From the NCBI GenBank assembly GCA_964580995.1, contig CAZOMV010000089.1, positions 1-25,204 on the forward strand: a DNA stretch of 25,204 nucleotides. The letters are read 5' to 3'. This DNA is from JAKJEP01 sp964580995 (lineage in GTDB: Bacteria; Planctomycetota; Phycisphaerae; Sedimentisphaerales; SM23-30). The notes under the pieces are model-generated. The model saw only the letters and a list, made by a program, of their open reading frames with translations. It was not told the origin of the DNA and searched no databases. Shown here piece by piece: positions 1 through 8,121 of the stretch (positions within the stretch are counted from its first letter, which is position 1; each line of letters opens with the position of its first letter). The position numbers and the translations under genes are program-made.

Positions 1-81
1 TTTTTATCCCTCTCGCCCCTGCTTTTTCTTCATACTGTGAGAAATGCGGGTTAACACCTATTTACGGAAAGGATTTGAAAA

Positions 82-135
82 ATGGCAGATTACATTCCAG
101 GTTCGGACACCGGCTTTCAGGCGTGGGCGGGCTGA
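82..135 (+). pseudogene. Truncated N-terminal remnant ('MADYIPGSD...' type)
   Basis: An ATG with a GGAAAGGA stretch about ten bases upstream opens a 17-codon frame reading MADYIPGSDTGFQAWAG and then TGA. This resembles the conserved N-terminus (MADYIP.sD.dF..W) that I recall from planctomycete proteins of unknown role with repeat or fibronectin-like domains. That family link is from memory, not a search. Nothing downstream continues the protein, because the next gene's 3' end begins at 172. A different frame runs on to a TAA at about 162-164 and ends VGGLSFVAMDTSI, which might be the tail of a second deleted gene. I read this as the scar of a deletion, or a chimeric contig end. Confidence 0.35.
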
Positions 136-171
136 GCTTTGTGGCGATGGATACGAGCATATAATAACAGC

Positions 172-1140
172 TTACTGGGCGACATTTTCGAGATGCTGGC
201 GGTAGGTGATTTCGGCGGCGGTGCTGGGGTCGGGTTCGGAACCGGTATCCACTTCGACCCAGCGGACGGTGATTGCATGGTCGTAGCCGGGGGGTGAGAA
301 CCAGGTTTCGTCGGTCATCCAGGCGGTGTAGATGGGGGCCAGCAGCGGCCCGCCGCGAATGACGGATTGCCAGTTTTGATGGATATGACCGGCGTAGTTG
401 TCGGCGATGTTATCACGATAGGGAAGCAGGAAGTCCTTGATTTTTTTCATATCATCCCAGGTAAACAAAAACCGGTCCAATATCGGCACGCCGGTGGTAT
501 AGAGACCGATATGGGTTAGGATGATGATATTTTCTTTTTTCGGTTTGGGGCAACTTTCAACATCTTTTTGAAACCAGGGCCAGGTTCCCCCTTCCATCGC
601 ATGGAGGACATTGCCTTCATGGCCTTTTTGCCGGGACAAGAAGTCGGGGCAGATGAAATGGCAGTCTTTGTAATCGAAGGAAAAATTTTGCAGGTAGAGT
701 CCTTCGGGGCCGGCGGCTTTGGTGAAATGGTTCATCGATTTGGCCAGAAGTTCAAGTTGCGGCTGGAAGGTCTCGGCGAAATCCTGAATACTATTCGATT
801 GGACCTCATTATCGCCGGGTATGGGCACATAGGGAATACCCGCCTCATTGAGCGGGTCAAGGATCGTCTTGGCATCCGCCAACTGCCGCTGACCATCCGA
901 ACCGCCCCAGGCAATATCGCCCAGGACAAAGACCAGCTCGATTTTATTGCTCTGGCGGTTGGCGATAATCCAGTCCACCGCCGTTTGGAGACACTGGCGG
1001 TTTTCCGGCCCGCCGGGAACGTGGGGATCAGCCAGTATGGCAAAGGAAAAAGGTTCCGCCCGGCCCGCGGCGGCAAGCAAAAGAGTCAGCAACCCCACCA
1101 GGACCGGGCTGCATCTATTTATAAAGAATTTCTCATACAT
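172..1140 (-). CDS. Secreted calcineurin-like metallophosphoesterase
   Basis: A 322-residue protein with an N-terminal signal peptide (hydrophobic core about residues 12-25, ending AAAGRA) and a calcineurin-like metallophosphoesterase domain filling the rest. The metal-binding motifs appear in order: DPH (Asp38, His40), GDIAWGG (Asp75), GDNE (110-112) in place of the usual GNH(D/E), THIGLY (His210) and GHIH (His252, His254). The enzyme should act outside the cytoplasm on a phosphoester; the substrate cannot be read from sequence. It is transcribed divergently from the TIM-barrel gene at 1259. A TATAAT box ends only six bases before the ATG, so the message may be leaderless. The family call is firm; the specificity is open. 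Confidence 0.85.
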   Translation of the reverse strand: MYEKFFINRCSPVLVGLLTLLLAAAGRAEPFSFAILADPHVPGGPENRQCLQTAVDWIIANRQSNKIELVFVLGDIAWGGSDGQRQLADAKTILDPLNEAGIPYVPIPGDNEVQSNSIQDFAETFQPQLELLAKSMNHFTKAAGPEGLYLQNFSFDYKDCHFICPDFLSRQKGHEGNVLHAMEGGTWPWFQKDVESCPKPKKENIIILTHIGLYTTGVPILDRFLFTWDDMKKIKDFLLPYRDNIADNYAGHIHQNWQSVIRGGPLLAPIYTAWMTDETWFSPPGYDHAITVRWVEVDTGSEPDPSTAAEITYRQHLENVAQ

Positions 1141-1146
1141 GTTTAT

Positions 1147-1174
1147 ATTATATTGTTTCCCGGCTGGAAATCAA
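1147..1174 (-). promoter_or_regulatory. Putative sigma70-like promoter of the metallophosphoesterase gene
   Basis: Read on the minus strand: TTGATT, a 16-base spacer, then TATAAT. The last base of TATAAT is six bases from the ATG at 1140, so the expected transcription start falls on or next to the start codon. The 118-bp divergent region 1141-1258 holds no other feature I can support. Confidence 0.4.
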
Positions 1175-1258
1175 TCTTGCAATCTGACCGATGGATTGTA
1201 GGATACAGGTCGCGAATGAGATTTAACGGTTAAATATTGATTTGGAAATAAACAACGT

Positions 1259-2161
1259 ATGAACAGGATGCGTGTTGAATACTCCTCCAGTGCCCTGCTG
1301 CGGCAGGATATCCCGCAAAAGGTCGAACTGGCCCAGCGGTTTTGCCAGACGCAAGGCTGGGATTTCGGCATTCAGATTCACAATACCTCTACGGAGCGGT
1401 TTATCGAGAAAATCGCCGCCAGCGGTGCGGCCCTGAGTTTTCATGCCCCGGTATGCAGTGAGTATTTTATCAATCTGGCTAATGAGGATCGTTCCTATGC
1501 CTGGCAGTCGCTGGCGCGGTCGGCGGAAATGATCAAAAAATTGCGGGGATCGCTGGCGGTATTTCACGGTTTTTTGATGACGGATCGCACCATCCTGTGT
1601 TTCAACCGGAACCGCAGCTTCGATGAATGTATGGCGGAGGCGTACCGGCCGGACCTTTCGGTGCCGGGGCTGGATTTGTGCAGTGATTTTTTCGGCAGCG
1701 AGGAATATGCACAGCGGCTGGAGCGGGTACAGCAGCGTCTGTGCCAGGTGCAGCAGGATTTTCCGGAGGTGCAGTGGTGCATCGAGAATGACTACCCGCT
1801 CTTCGGCGCCGGGCTGCTGCTGGCGGAGCATATCTGCCGGATCGATCATGACTACTGCCTGGATGTGAGCCACCTGTGGGTTTCGTGCCTGTTGTTTCAG
1901 AAAGACTTCTGGGAACAGGCAGAGACCATCGCCCGGACGGGACGGGTCGCCTGCGTTCACTTTCACGCCAACCCGGTAACGGCGGAAATGAGCATGGCCG
2001 ACTACCGCGACGGGCATCAAAGTCTGACAATTCCCAATCAGATGAAGCTGGATCAGGTGGCCCGGATTCTCTATCAGGCGGGCATCCGGCATTGGGTGAT
2101 CGAAACGCCGGATGCGGACCTGGCGGACCTGCGTCTGCTGGCGGAATGGCTTGATAATTGA
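1259..2161 (+). CDS. Xylose-isomerase-like TIM-barrel protein
   Basis: A 300-residue soluble protein without a signal peptide. It has the layout of the sugar phosphate isomerase/epimerase (AP endonuclease 2-like) TIM-barrel family. Candidate metal and active-site residues lie at the ends of predicted strands: FHAP (His62), VFHG (His103), CIEND (Glu176), LDVSH (Asp202, His205), HFHA (His234, His236) and IETP (Glu282). Members usually isomerise or epimerise sugars or polyols with a divalent metal; the substrate here is unknown. ATG 1259 is used; an internal ATG at 1268 is the alternative. The last codons overlap the start of the ~90-bp repeat at 2158. The neighbouring phosphatase and glycosyltransferase-like genes suggest carbohydrate metabolism, but this is only inference. 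Confidence 0.7.
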   Translation: MNRMRVEYSSSALLRQDIPQKVELAQRFCQTQGWDFGIQIHNTSTERFIEKIAASGAALSFHAPVCSEYFINLANEDRSYAWQSLARSAEMIKKLRGSLAVFHGFLMTDRTILCFNRNRSFDECMAEAYRPDLSVPGLDLCSDFFGSEEYAQRLERVQQRLCQVQQDFPEVQWCIENDYPLFGAGLLLAEHICRIDHDYCLDVSHLWVSCLLFQKDFWEQAETIARTGRVACVHFHANPVTAEMSMADYRDGHQSLTIPNQMKLDQVARILYQAGIRHWVIETPDADLADLRLLAEWLDN

Positions 2162-2248
2162 CGGAACCGCCAAAAGTCGATATTGACATCCAAAAACGGC
2201 TCTGGCTCCCCAATAACAAGGGGGCCAGGAGTTTTTGACGCTGGCGTC
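2158..2248 (+). repeat. Copy A of ~90-bp inverted intergenic repeat, leader of the next gene
   Basis: A 91-base element starting TTGACGGAACCGC and ending in the palindrome GACGCTGGCGTC. By hand alignment it matches the reverse complement of 7597-7686 at 84 of 91 positions with a single indel. It contains a GTCGATATTGAC near-palindrome and a hairpin CTGGC-T-CCCC / loop AATAACAA / GGGG-GCCAG, then TTTTT just before the terminal palindrome. It fills almost the whole gap between two genes and ends 19 bases before the ATG at 2268. The other copy lies in the same orientation before another start codon. It could be a structured mRNA leader, an operator or a small mobile repeat. Confidence 0.8.
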
Positions 2249-2267
2249 ATAAATAACTGGTTTGGCT

Positions 2268-4355
2268 ATGGCAAGTGAAAAAAAGAAATTTCTCTTTCTT
2301 TTGGTATATACGGCCGGCTGCTTGCTGTTCTGGCTTTTCTTTCGCCCCATTATGACCGGCCTTTCCCTTTGGCCGGCTGCCGCGCGGCTACCTGCCGGCG
2401 GGCAAACCAGCCCCTATATCCTCCAGCTTATCAGCGTTCTCTATCTGCTGATTACCAATATTCCCTTCCTGCTGGCGATTTTCATTCCGGCGGTTCTTTT
2501 CGGTTTTTGGTTGCTGCGGTTTTTTATCGCCAAACAGGAAAGCGGCTCGACACCGGGTGAAATTCTTAAGGGAAAACGGACACAAATTTTCCTTTTGTCC
2601 CTGGGATTGGGACTCATTTCACTATCGCTGATGACTCTGCTGCTGGGACTGGCTCATTTACTCTACCGGATAATCTTTGTGGTGCTGCTGATTCTTATAT
2701 CCATTCCCGGTATGATTCATCTGGTGCGAATACGCCGGTCGAAACTAAAAACTCCCCCCCTTTCCGATGCAGAACGATCCGGGATTCATCCCCTGCTCTA
2801 TTTGCTGATTCCGATGGCCGTGCTGGCGCTGCTGGCCGTGCTGGTGCCGGCGGGAATTCTCTGGGATCACGACGGACGGGGCTATGATGTGCTGGAGTAT
2901 CATCTCCAACTGCCGCGGGAATATATCGCCCAGCGTGCCATCACGCCCAATGACCATAACGTGTATAGCAATTTCCCCGCCAATACGGAGATGCTTTACC
3001 TGGTAGCGTTATTGCTGAAAGGGAATGCAGTCGATGGCATGTATCTGGCGCAACTGCTGAACCTGACCCTGGCGGTGCTGCTGATAGCGGGCATGTATGT
3101 TTTTCTCCGGGATACACATCCTACTGGTGCTGCCATTGCCGCCATTGGAGCGGCCGGGGTTCAGTTTTTTTATGTGGCCACCAATGCCTATGTAGAACCG
3201 TATATGCTCCTGCTGTTTCTATTGGCCATGGCGGCCGCAAAGGCCATGCCGGTCCGGTTCCCCCTGAAACAGGAACATTTGCTGGCGGGGTTTTTCACCG
3301 GCGGGGCCTGCGGCTGTAAATTCACGGCGGTAATTCAAATTCTGCCGATGGTGGCTCTTTTTATTTTGGTTCTGCATACCTGCCGATTTCGCCGGCTGTT
3401 TCTTTTTCTTCTGGCGGCTTTGGTTATCTTGTCCCCGTGGCTGCTGCGAAATATCGCGTACCGGGGGAATCCCGTCTTTCCCATCGCCGCCACACAACTC
3501 GGCCAGGACCACTGGAGCGACGAGCAGGTGCAACGCTGGCAGGCAGCCCATCGCGCGTCACCCGAGCAAGCCACCCTGCCCGCCAGGCTGAAATCGCTGG
3601 CAGTGGAACTTGGCAGCCCCAGCCGATATGGTTTTACCGTTCTGCTGACCCTGGCGGTAATGCTGACCAGTATGAAAAAACCTTTTACACGAATCGAATA
3701 TCTGCTTATTGCTGCCCTGGCACTCCAATTGATCGTATGGTTATTTTTAACCCATCTGCAGCCGCGATTTCTGCTGCCGATGCTGATTCCGCTGGCGTTG
3801 CTGACCGCCAGCCGATTTGAGGCCCTTTCTTCCCGACAGCTGCGGTATCTGGTGATTCTATTCGCCATTGGGACCGCGGCTGCCCATACCCTGATGGCCG
3901 CCAACCGCTATAATCAAAACACCTCGTTTAACACCCCCTATGGCTTTCATCCCCTCGCCGGCTGGGATCAACTGATCGAAGCACAGTATCCTTTCGGCGA
4001 CTCCGAAAGGACCAACGAACCCAATACCCGGCTGCTGATGGTCGGGGACGCCCGGCCGTTTTATGTTCGATGCAATTATGTCTATAATACGGTTTTCGAC
4101 CGCTGCTATTTCGCGGAACATCTGGCGGAAAAATCCCCCGCCGAGGTCATCGACTGGCTACAAAAGGAAAATTTCACCCATTTGTATATTAACTGGTATG
4201 AGGTGGAGCGGCTCCAGAAATCCTATCATTTCGCCCCCAGCCTGACACGTCAGAATGTCGATAAACTGGAAAAGGCGGGATTGATCCAGCTTTCGCCCAA
4301 TGAGTGGCATGGGGTTGATTCTTACTTCAAGCTTTATCGAGTACCGCACCGATAG
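2268..4355 (+). CDS. Polytopic membrane protein, GT-C glycosyltransferase-like
   Basis: About 695 residues with many hydrophobic helices (for example near residues 10-27, 52-87, 107-150, 176-197 and several between 245 and 520), then a soluble C-terminal region of about 170 residues. After an early helix block, a loop near 200-240 reads WDHDGRGYDVLEYHLQLPRE followed by YSNFPANTEMLY. This resembles the first extracytoplasmic loop of lipid-linked GT-C mannosyltransferases (PMT/ArnT-like), where an acidic residue is catalytic. I infer sugar transfer from a polyprenyl-phosphate donor on the outer face of the inner membrane; the acceptor is unknown. ATG 2268 is preferred over an in-frame TTG at 2262, and neither has a clear Shine-Dalgarno. 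Repeat copy A lies immediately upstream. Confidence 0.65.
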   Translation: MASEKKKFLFLLVYTAGCLLFWLFFRPIMTGLSLWPAAARLPAGGQTSPYILQLISVLYLLITNIPFLLAIFIPAVLFGFWLLRFFIAKQESGSTPGEILKGKRTQIFLLSLGLGLISLSLMTLLLGLAHLLYRIIFVVLLILISIPGMIHLVRIRRSKLKTPPLSDAERSGIHPLLYLLIPMAVLALLAVLVPAGILWDHDGRGYDVLEYHLQLPREYIAQRAITPNDHNVYSNFPANTEMLYLVALLLKGNAVDGMYLAQLLNLTLAVLLIAGMYVFLRDTHPTGAAIAAIGAAGVQFFYVATNAYVEPYMLLLFLLAMAAAKAMPVRFPLKQEHLLAGFFTGGACGCKFTAVIQILPMVALFILVLHTCRFRRLFLFLLAALVILSPWLLRNIAYRGNPVFPIAATQLGQDHWSDEQVQRWQAAHRASPEQATLPARLKSLAVELGSPSRYGFTVLLTLAVMLTSMKKPFTRIEYLLIAALALQLIVWLFLTHLQPRFLLPMLIPLALLTASRFEALSSRQLRYLVILFAIGTAAAHTLMAANRYNQNTSFNTPYGFHPLAGWDQLIEAQYPFGDSERTNEPNTRLLMVGDARPFYVRCNYVYNTVFDRCYFAEHLAEKSPAEVIDWLQKENFTHLYINWYEVERLQKSYHFAPSLTRQNVDKLEKAGLIQLSPNEWHGVDSYFKLYRVPHR

Positions 4356-4435
4356 AATGTGATGTGAAATGATTTTAATTATTGGAATCCGGTCAATTTT
4401 ATTATAACGAATCATGAAGATGATGGAGTTTGCGG

Positions 4436-5608
4436 ATGATTGCCTTTAAGAAGATGGTCAGGTATCTACTGGCGGGGATGGCAGGGCTGGGGATGTTTTT
4501 GTCGGGGTGCAAGAATTACCACGAGGGGGACTATGAGCCGCCGGCGCTGGCGTATCAGGGGGAGACGACGGGGCTGGAGCGGACAATGATCGCGGCGACG
4601 CTGGATAGCCCGGCGGAGAAGGGGAAGAATGTCATCTGGTGCGGATCGTTTCAGATGGCGTGGGATCAGATGGTGAAGGAGGTGATCGGGGAACCGATTC
4701 AGCTTTCGGCGGCACAGGAGGTGGTCAGCCGGCTGAACCAGAACCGGATGGATGAGACGGATTTAATACCGGGGGGCTATTATGCCGCGGCGGGATCGGT
4801 AGAAAATGGGATACTAGAAAAGATCCGTAGGGATATGGAAACGAAATTTCCGGGAGTAAAAGTGCCACCGTTGGGGGGCGGGCCGGAAGATCTGGTGGCG
4901 TATGGATATCTGACGGTGGCGGTAAAATTTACAACACCATATTTTGATCGTCAAGGAATATTTACAGATGGAAACAATAATAAAACGGACATAACCGGCT
5001 TTAGTTTTTTTAAAGGTCATAATTCGGTAAACGATGAACTTGTAAAACAAATTGAAGTGCTTTATACCTCCGAAAATAATATGGATAATCTTTCCGAACC
5101 ACCGACAGAGTTTGCATTGGATTTATGCCGGACCTCAAATCCCTGTCAGATTATTATTGCCTGTGTATCCTGGCAGGATAATCTGAATCAAATGGTTACA
5201 ACTCTCTTGGACAATATCAAAACATGGAAGAATGAGGAATGGGAAAGAAATTTTGGTGAACACGACTCTCTTTTCGTCCCCAACGTAAATTATGATCTGA
5301 CGCATCATTTTCGGGAATTGACCGACACGGATAATCAGGTATTAAATCAAGGCTTTGCGGAATATTTTATTGCAAAAGCATTCCAAAACATTCGGTTCAG
5401 GCTGGATAAGAGCGGAGCGTTAATCGCATCAGATTCATCTATTGCCATGTCGCTCGGCAAAATAAGATATTCAAGGAATTTTCTTTTTGACCGGCCGTTT
5501 TTAATTATCATGCGGAAGCGGGGCGCGGAGAAGCCGTTTTTTGTGATGTGGGTGGATAACGCGGAACTGCTGTGCAAGAGCGGGCCGGAAGGGGCGGGGA
5601 AAAAATGA
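4436..5608 (+). CDS. Divergent serpin-like lipoprotein
   Basis: A 390-residue protein starting with a lipoprotein signal peptide (charged start, hydrophobic stretch, lipobox FLSGC with Cys25). The mature part has serpin-like landmarks. An early NVIWCGSFQMAWDQM segment resembles the serpin NIFFSPxSI helix. VNYDLTHHFRELTD resembles the strand and helix before the shutter (fkieysYDLkevLkxLG). AKAFQNIRFRLDKSGALIAS resembles the hKafIeVnEeGTeAaAaT hinge. NFLFDRPFLIIMRKRGAEKP resembles the C-terminal FxadrPFlflIrdxxtgx. The hinge is not canonical: the P17 Glu and P14 Thr are replaced and the poly-Ala is lost, so protease inhibition may be gone. The start is ATG 4436, with GGAG 11 bases upstream; an in-frame TTG lies at 4430. 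The 3' end overlaps the next gene (ATGA). Assignment rests on motif likeness by eye. Confidence 0.55.
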   Translation: MIAFKKMVRYLLAGMAGLGMFLSGCKNYHEGDYEPPALAYQGETTGLERTMIAATLDSPAEKGKNVIWCGSFQMAWDQMVKEVIGEPIQLSAAQEVVSRLNQNRMDETDLIPGGYYAAAGSVENGILEKIRRDMETKFPGVKVPPLGGGPEDLVAYGYLTVAVKFTTPYFDRQGIFTDGNNNKTDITGFSFFKGHNSVNDELVKQIEVLYTSENNMDNLSEPPTEFALDLCRTSNPCQIIIACVSWQDNLNQMVTTLLDNIKTWKNEEWERNFGEHDSLFVPNVNYDLTHHFRELTDTDNQVLNQGFAEYFIAKAFQNIRFRLDKSGALIASDSSIAMSLGKIRYSRNFLFDRPFLIIMRKRGAEKPFFVMWVDNAELLCKSGPEGAGKK

Positions 5609-6813
5609 TGGTAGCCATTACAAAACAGGAAAGACGGAAAGAGAGAATCGGCAGAATTGTCCTGGTTCTGTTCTTTCTGGTTTTTGCGGGGGTGGGTGCG
5701 GGGCTGCTGTATCCGATGGGGATCCGGCCCATTGCCAAGACAATTGTCGCGGAAGGGTGGGCGGCGGTGCCCTGCCGGATCGTTGCGGCGGAGGTGAAAA
5801 GCCATTCCGGAGAGGACGGTTCGACCTACAGCATTGAAATTACGTATGAATACCAGTATGAGGGCAGGAGCTACCGGAGCGACCGGTATGATTTTATCGG
5901 GGGATCGTCCAGCGGGTATAAGGGGAAAGAGCGGATTGTGGAGGGGTATAAAACGGCGGCGAATCCCCAGTGTTTTGTCAATCCGAAGAATCCGGCGGAG
6001 GCGGTTTTGCGGCGGGGATGGCACGCGGCTCTGCTTTTTGCGTTGTTTCCGCTGCCGTTTCTGGCAGTAGGTGTGGGCGGGCTGTACTTTGTTTTGAAAA
6101 GCCCGAAAGCAGGCCACAGGGCCGGGGCCGCGAAGTGGCTGCCGAAAGGCCCGTCGGAGCCGACGATGACCATGCTGCCCGGCTGGAAGGGGGAATCGCT
6201 GCCGGTGACGCTGAAGTCGAAATCGCCCTGGTTGCGGCTGGTGGCCAGTATGGTGATGGCGGGGTTCTGGAACAGCATTGTTTCTGTATTTGTAATGCAA
6301 GTTATTGAAAGCTGGAGAAACGGACAGGGTAGGTGGGGACTGACTCTGTTTATGATCCCGTTTATAATTATAGGAATAATCTTCATTGGAGCAATATTTT
6401 ACTATTTTCTGATGCTGTTCAATCCGCGGGCAACCGTGACGCTCAGCAGTGCCACTGTGCCGCTAGGGGGCGGCGGGCAGATTCAATGGGAGTTTGGCGG
6501 GATGACGGGGCGAATCCGGAAGCTGACGCTGACGCTGCGGGGTGTGGAGGAGGCGACCAGCCAGCGGGGGAAAAACAGCCATACGGAAAGACATACGTTT
6601 CATGAGGCGGAACTGTTTTCCACGGAGAACGATCTGGAAGTGCCGTATGGGCGGGTGGATTTTACCATTCCGGGCGAAATGATGCACTCGTTCGAGGCCA
6701 GGAATAACAAGGTGATCTGGAAAATCGAGATGCGCGGGAAAATCAACACCTGGCCGGATATTAAAGAGGAATACAAGATTACCGTAGCCCCCCACCGGCG
6801 GGAGGAGCCATGA
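5605..6813 (+). CDS. DUF3592-type membrane protein with arrestin-like C-terminal region
   Basis: About 402 residues. One transmembrane helix near residues 18-36 is followed by an extracytoplasmic beta-rich segment (IEITYEYQYEGRSYRSDRYDF, then ...NPKNPAEAVLRRG) typical of DUF3592. A second helix follows near 145-168, then two more near 215-236 and 246-273. The last 120 residues are beta-rich and resemble an arrestin-type sandwich (ATVTLSSATVPLGGGGQIQW; TLTLRGVEE; VDFTIPGEM). DUF3592 has no settled biochemical role. ATG 5605 overlaps the upstream TGA (ATGA) and follows GGGGCGGGGA; ATG 5608 and ATG 5572 are alternatives. Its stop overlaps the next start, so three genes form a coupled cassette. 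Confidence 0.65.
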   Translation: MMVAITKQERRKERIGRIVLVLFFLVFAGVGAGLLYPMGIRPIAKTIVAEGWAAVPCRIVAAEVKSHSGEDGSTYSIEITYEYQYEGRSYRSDRYDFIGGSSSGYKGKERIVEGYKTAANPQCFVNPKNPAEAVLRRGWHAALLFALFPLPFLAVGVGGLYFVLKSPKAGHRAGAAKWLPKGPSEPTMTMLPGWKGESLPVTLKSKSPWLRLVASMVMAGFWNSIVSVFVMQVIESWRNGQGRWGLTLFMIPFIIIGIIFIGAIFYYFLMLFNPRATVTLSSATVPLGGGGQIQWEFGGMTGRIRKLTLTLRGVEEATSQRGKNSHTERHTFHEAELFSTENDLEVPYGRVDFTIPGEMMHSFEARNNKVIWKIEMRGKINTWPDIKEEYKITVAPHRREEP

Positions 6814-7175
6814 GCAGCTTTGACATTGAAATCGCAGAGAGCCGCCGTGCGTTTGCGCCGGGGGAGAGTGTCCGGGGACGGGCGATCTGGATGCTGGAGA
6901 AGGAGGCGAAGTATCTGGAACTGGCGTTGTTCTGGCAGACGAAAGGGGCGGGAACACAGGATGTCGGGCTGGCGGAGAGTATCCGGTTTGAAAGGCCGGG
7001 ACGGGAGGAGGAGCGGGAATTTACGCTGACACTGCCGGCGGGGCCGTACTCGTTCCGGGGGAAGCTGGTTTCGATTGTATGGTGTCTGGAACTGACGGAC
7101 GCGGAGGGAAAGGATGCCTTTCAGAAGGAGATTATCCTCTCCCCTACCGGGCAGGAGATTGTACATCCGGGGTAA
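6810..7175 (+). CDS. Small arrestin-like beta-sandwich protein
   Basis: A 121-residue protein without signal peptide or membrane helix. It begins SFDIEIAESRRAFAPGESVRGRAIWML, then LELALFWQTKG and REFTLTLPAGPYSFRGKLVSIVWCLEL. This pattern (ligand-side PGE.v.G, then paired strands ending in PYSF.G..vsi.W.l) is like the N-terminal half of arrestin/Spo0M-type folds. It resembles the C-terminal region of the protein encoded just upstream. The start ATG overlaps the upstream TGA and has GGAGGAG in good position, so translation is coupled. I do not recognise a named family. A scaffold or adaptor role next to the DUF3592 protein is inference. Confidence 0.55.
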   Translation: MSSFDIEIAESRRAFAPGESVRGRAIWMLEKEAKYLELALFWQTKGAGTQDVGLAESIRFERPGREEEREFTLTLPAGPYSFRGKLVSIVWCLELTDAEGKDAFQKEIILSPTGQEIVHPG

Positions 7176-7190
7176 GTGGGCAGGGTAAGG

Positions 7191-7214
7191 GCCGCCCCGC
7201 CGTCGAGGCGGCGG
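7191..7214. terminator. Possible hairpin between convergent genes
   Basis: GCCGCC (7191-7196) can pair with GGCGGC (7207-7212), or CCGCC (7197-7201) with GGCGG (7207-7211) around a GTCGA loop. It lies between the convergent stops at 7175 and 7217. There is no U-tract on either side, so it is a weak candidate. Confidence 0.25.
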
Positions 7215-7216
7215 AA

Positions 7217-7570
7217 TTATTCGAAGCTGTTGATGGCGGTTTGTTCGTCGTGGTAGATTTCAAACAATTTGTTGATTTTGGTGAGGACAAAGATGTCGTA
7301 GAGCATGGGGATTATACAGCATAATTTCAGGTTACCGCCCTTTTCCGCCACTCGCTTGTTCAACCGAATGAGGATGCCGAGCATGCTGGAGCTCATCTGC
7401 ATGACCCGGGAAAAATTGATGACAATATTAGGGGTTTCCTCCTCAGTCAGGACAGAGAAGAGGGATTCGGTGAGATCTGCAAGGGTAGCCTCGTCAAGGA
7501 TTTTGTCGTCGAGAAGTTCGATAACCTTGATTTTGTTCTTATACGATATTTTGATACGCGGTTTTTCCAT
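7217..7570 (-). CDS. STAS-domain protein, anti-sigma factor antagonist-like
   Basis: A 117-residue single STAS domain: beta strands IKISY and IKVIELL at the start, PNIVINFSRVMQMSSSMLGIL in the middle, and LKLCCI followed by a C-terminal helix. By position Ser62 in SSSMLG matches the serine phosphorylated in SpoIIAA-type antagonists, although the usual preceding Asp is Ser here. Such proteins act in partner-switching with a HPK-type anti-sigma kinase and a PP2C phosphatase; neither is in this window. An AACCTCC (minus-strand GGAGGTT) Shine-Dalgarno precedes the ATG. Repeat copy B forms the upstream region, so the gene may share a control with the membrane gene at 2268. Confidence 0.8.
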   Translation of the reverse strand: MEKPRIKISYKNKIKVIELLDDKILDEATLADLTESLFSVLTEEETPNIVINFSRVMQMSSSMLGILIRLNKRVAEKGGNLKLCCIIPMLYDIFVLTKINKLFEIYHDEQTAINSFE

Positions 7571-7596
7571 ACAACCTCCAGATAATTTTCAATCCA

Positions 7597-7686
7597 GACG
7601 CCAGCGTCAAAAACTCTTCGACCCCTTGTTATTGGGGGCCAGAGCTGTTTTTGGATGTCGATATCGACTTTTAGCGGTTCCGTCAA
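7597..7686 (-). repeat. Copy B of ~90-bp inverted intergenic repeat, leader of the STAS gene
   Basis: Reverse-complement partner of 2158-2248. On the minus strand it runs from TTGACGGAACCGC to GACGCTGGCGTC, ending 26 bases before the STAS start codon. The GTCGATATCGAC palindrome is perfect in this copy. The CCCC/GGGG hairpin with loop AATAACAA is kept, but its outer CTGGC arm has lost its partner. A TACAAT hexamer lies at 7697-7702 on the minus strand; if used as a -10 box, transcription would start close to the edge of the element and make it the 5' leader. A matching -35 is poor (TTGTGG at 19-base spacing). Confidence 0.8.
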
Positions 7687-7735
7687 TCCATCAATTATTG
7701 TATCCGGAACGGCCGGGCTGTCCACAAGAAAAGAT

Positions 7736-8115
<380 letters not shown>

Positions 8116-8121
8116 TATAGA

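Noticed and set aside
568..1233. 221-codon open frame on the plus strand
   Set aside because: It lies antisense to the metallophosphoesterase, whose motifs are clear, and the translation has no recognisable features.
1223..2350. 375-codon open frame on the minus strand
   Set aside because: It runs antisense through the TIM-barrel gene and repeat copy A; the Arg/His/Gln-rich translation is a shadow.
5347..6300. 317-codon open frame on the minus strand
   Set aside because: It is antisense to the serpin-like and DUF3592-type genes and very Arg/Pro/His-rich, typical of a shadow frame.
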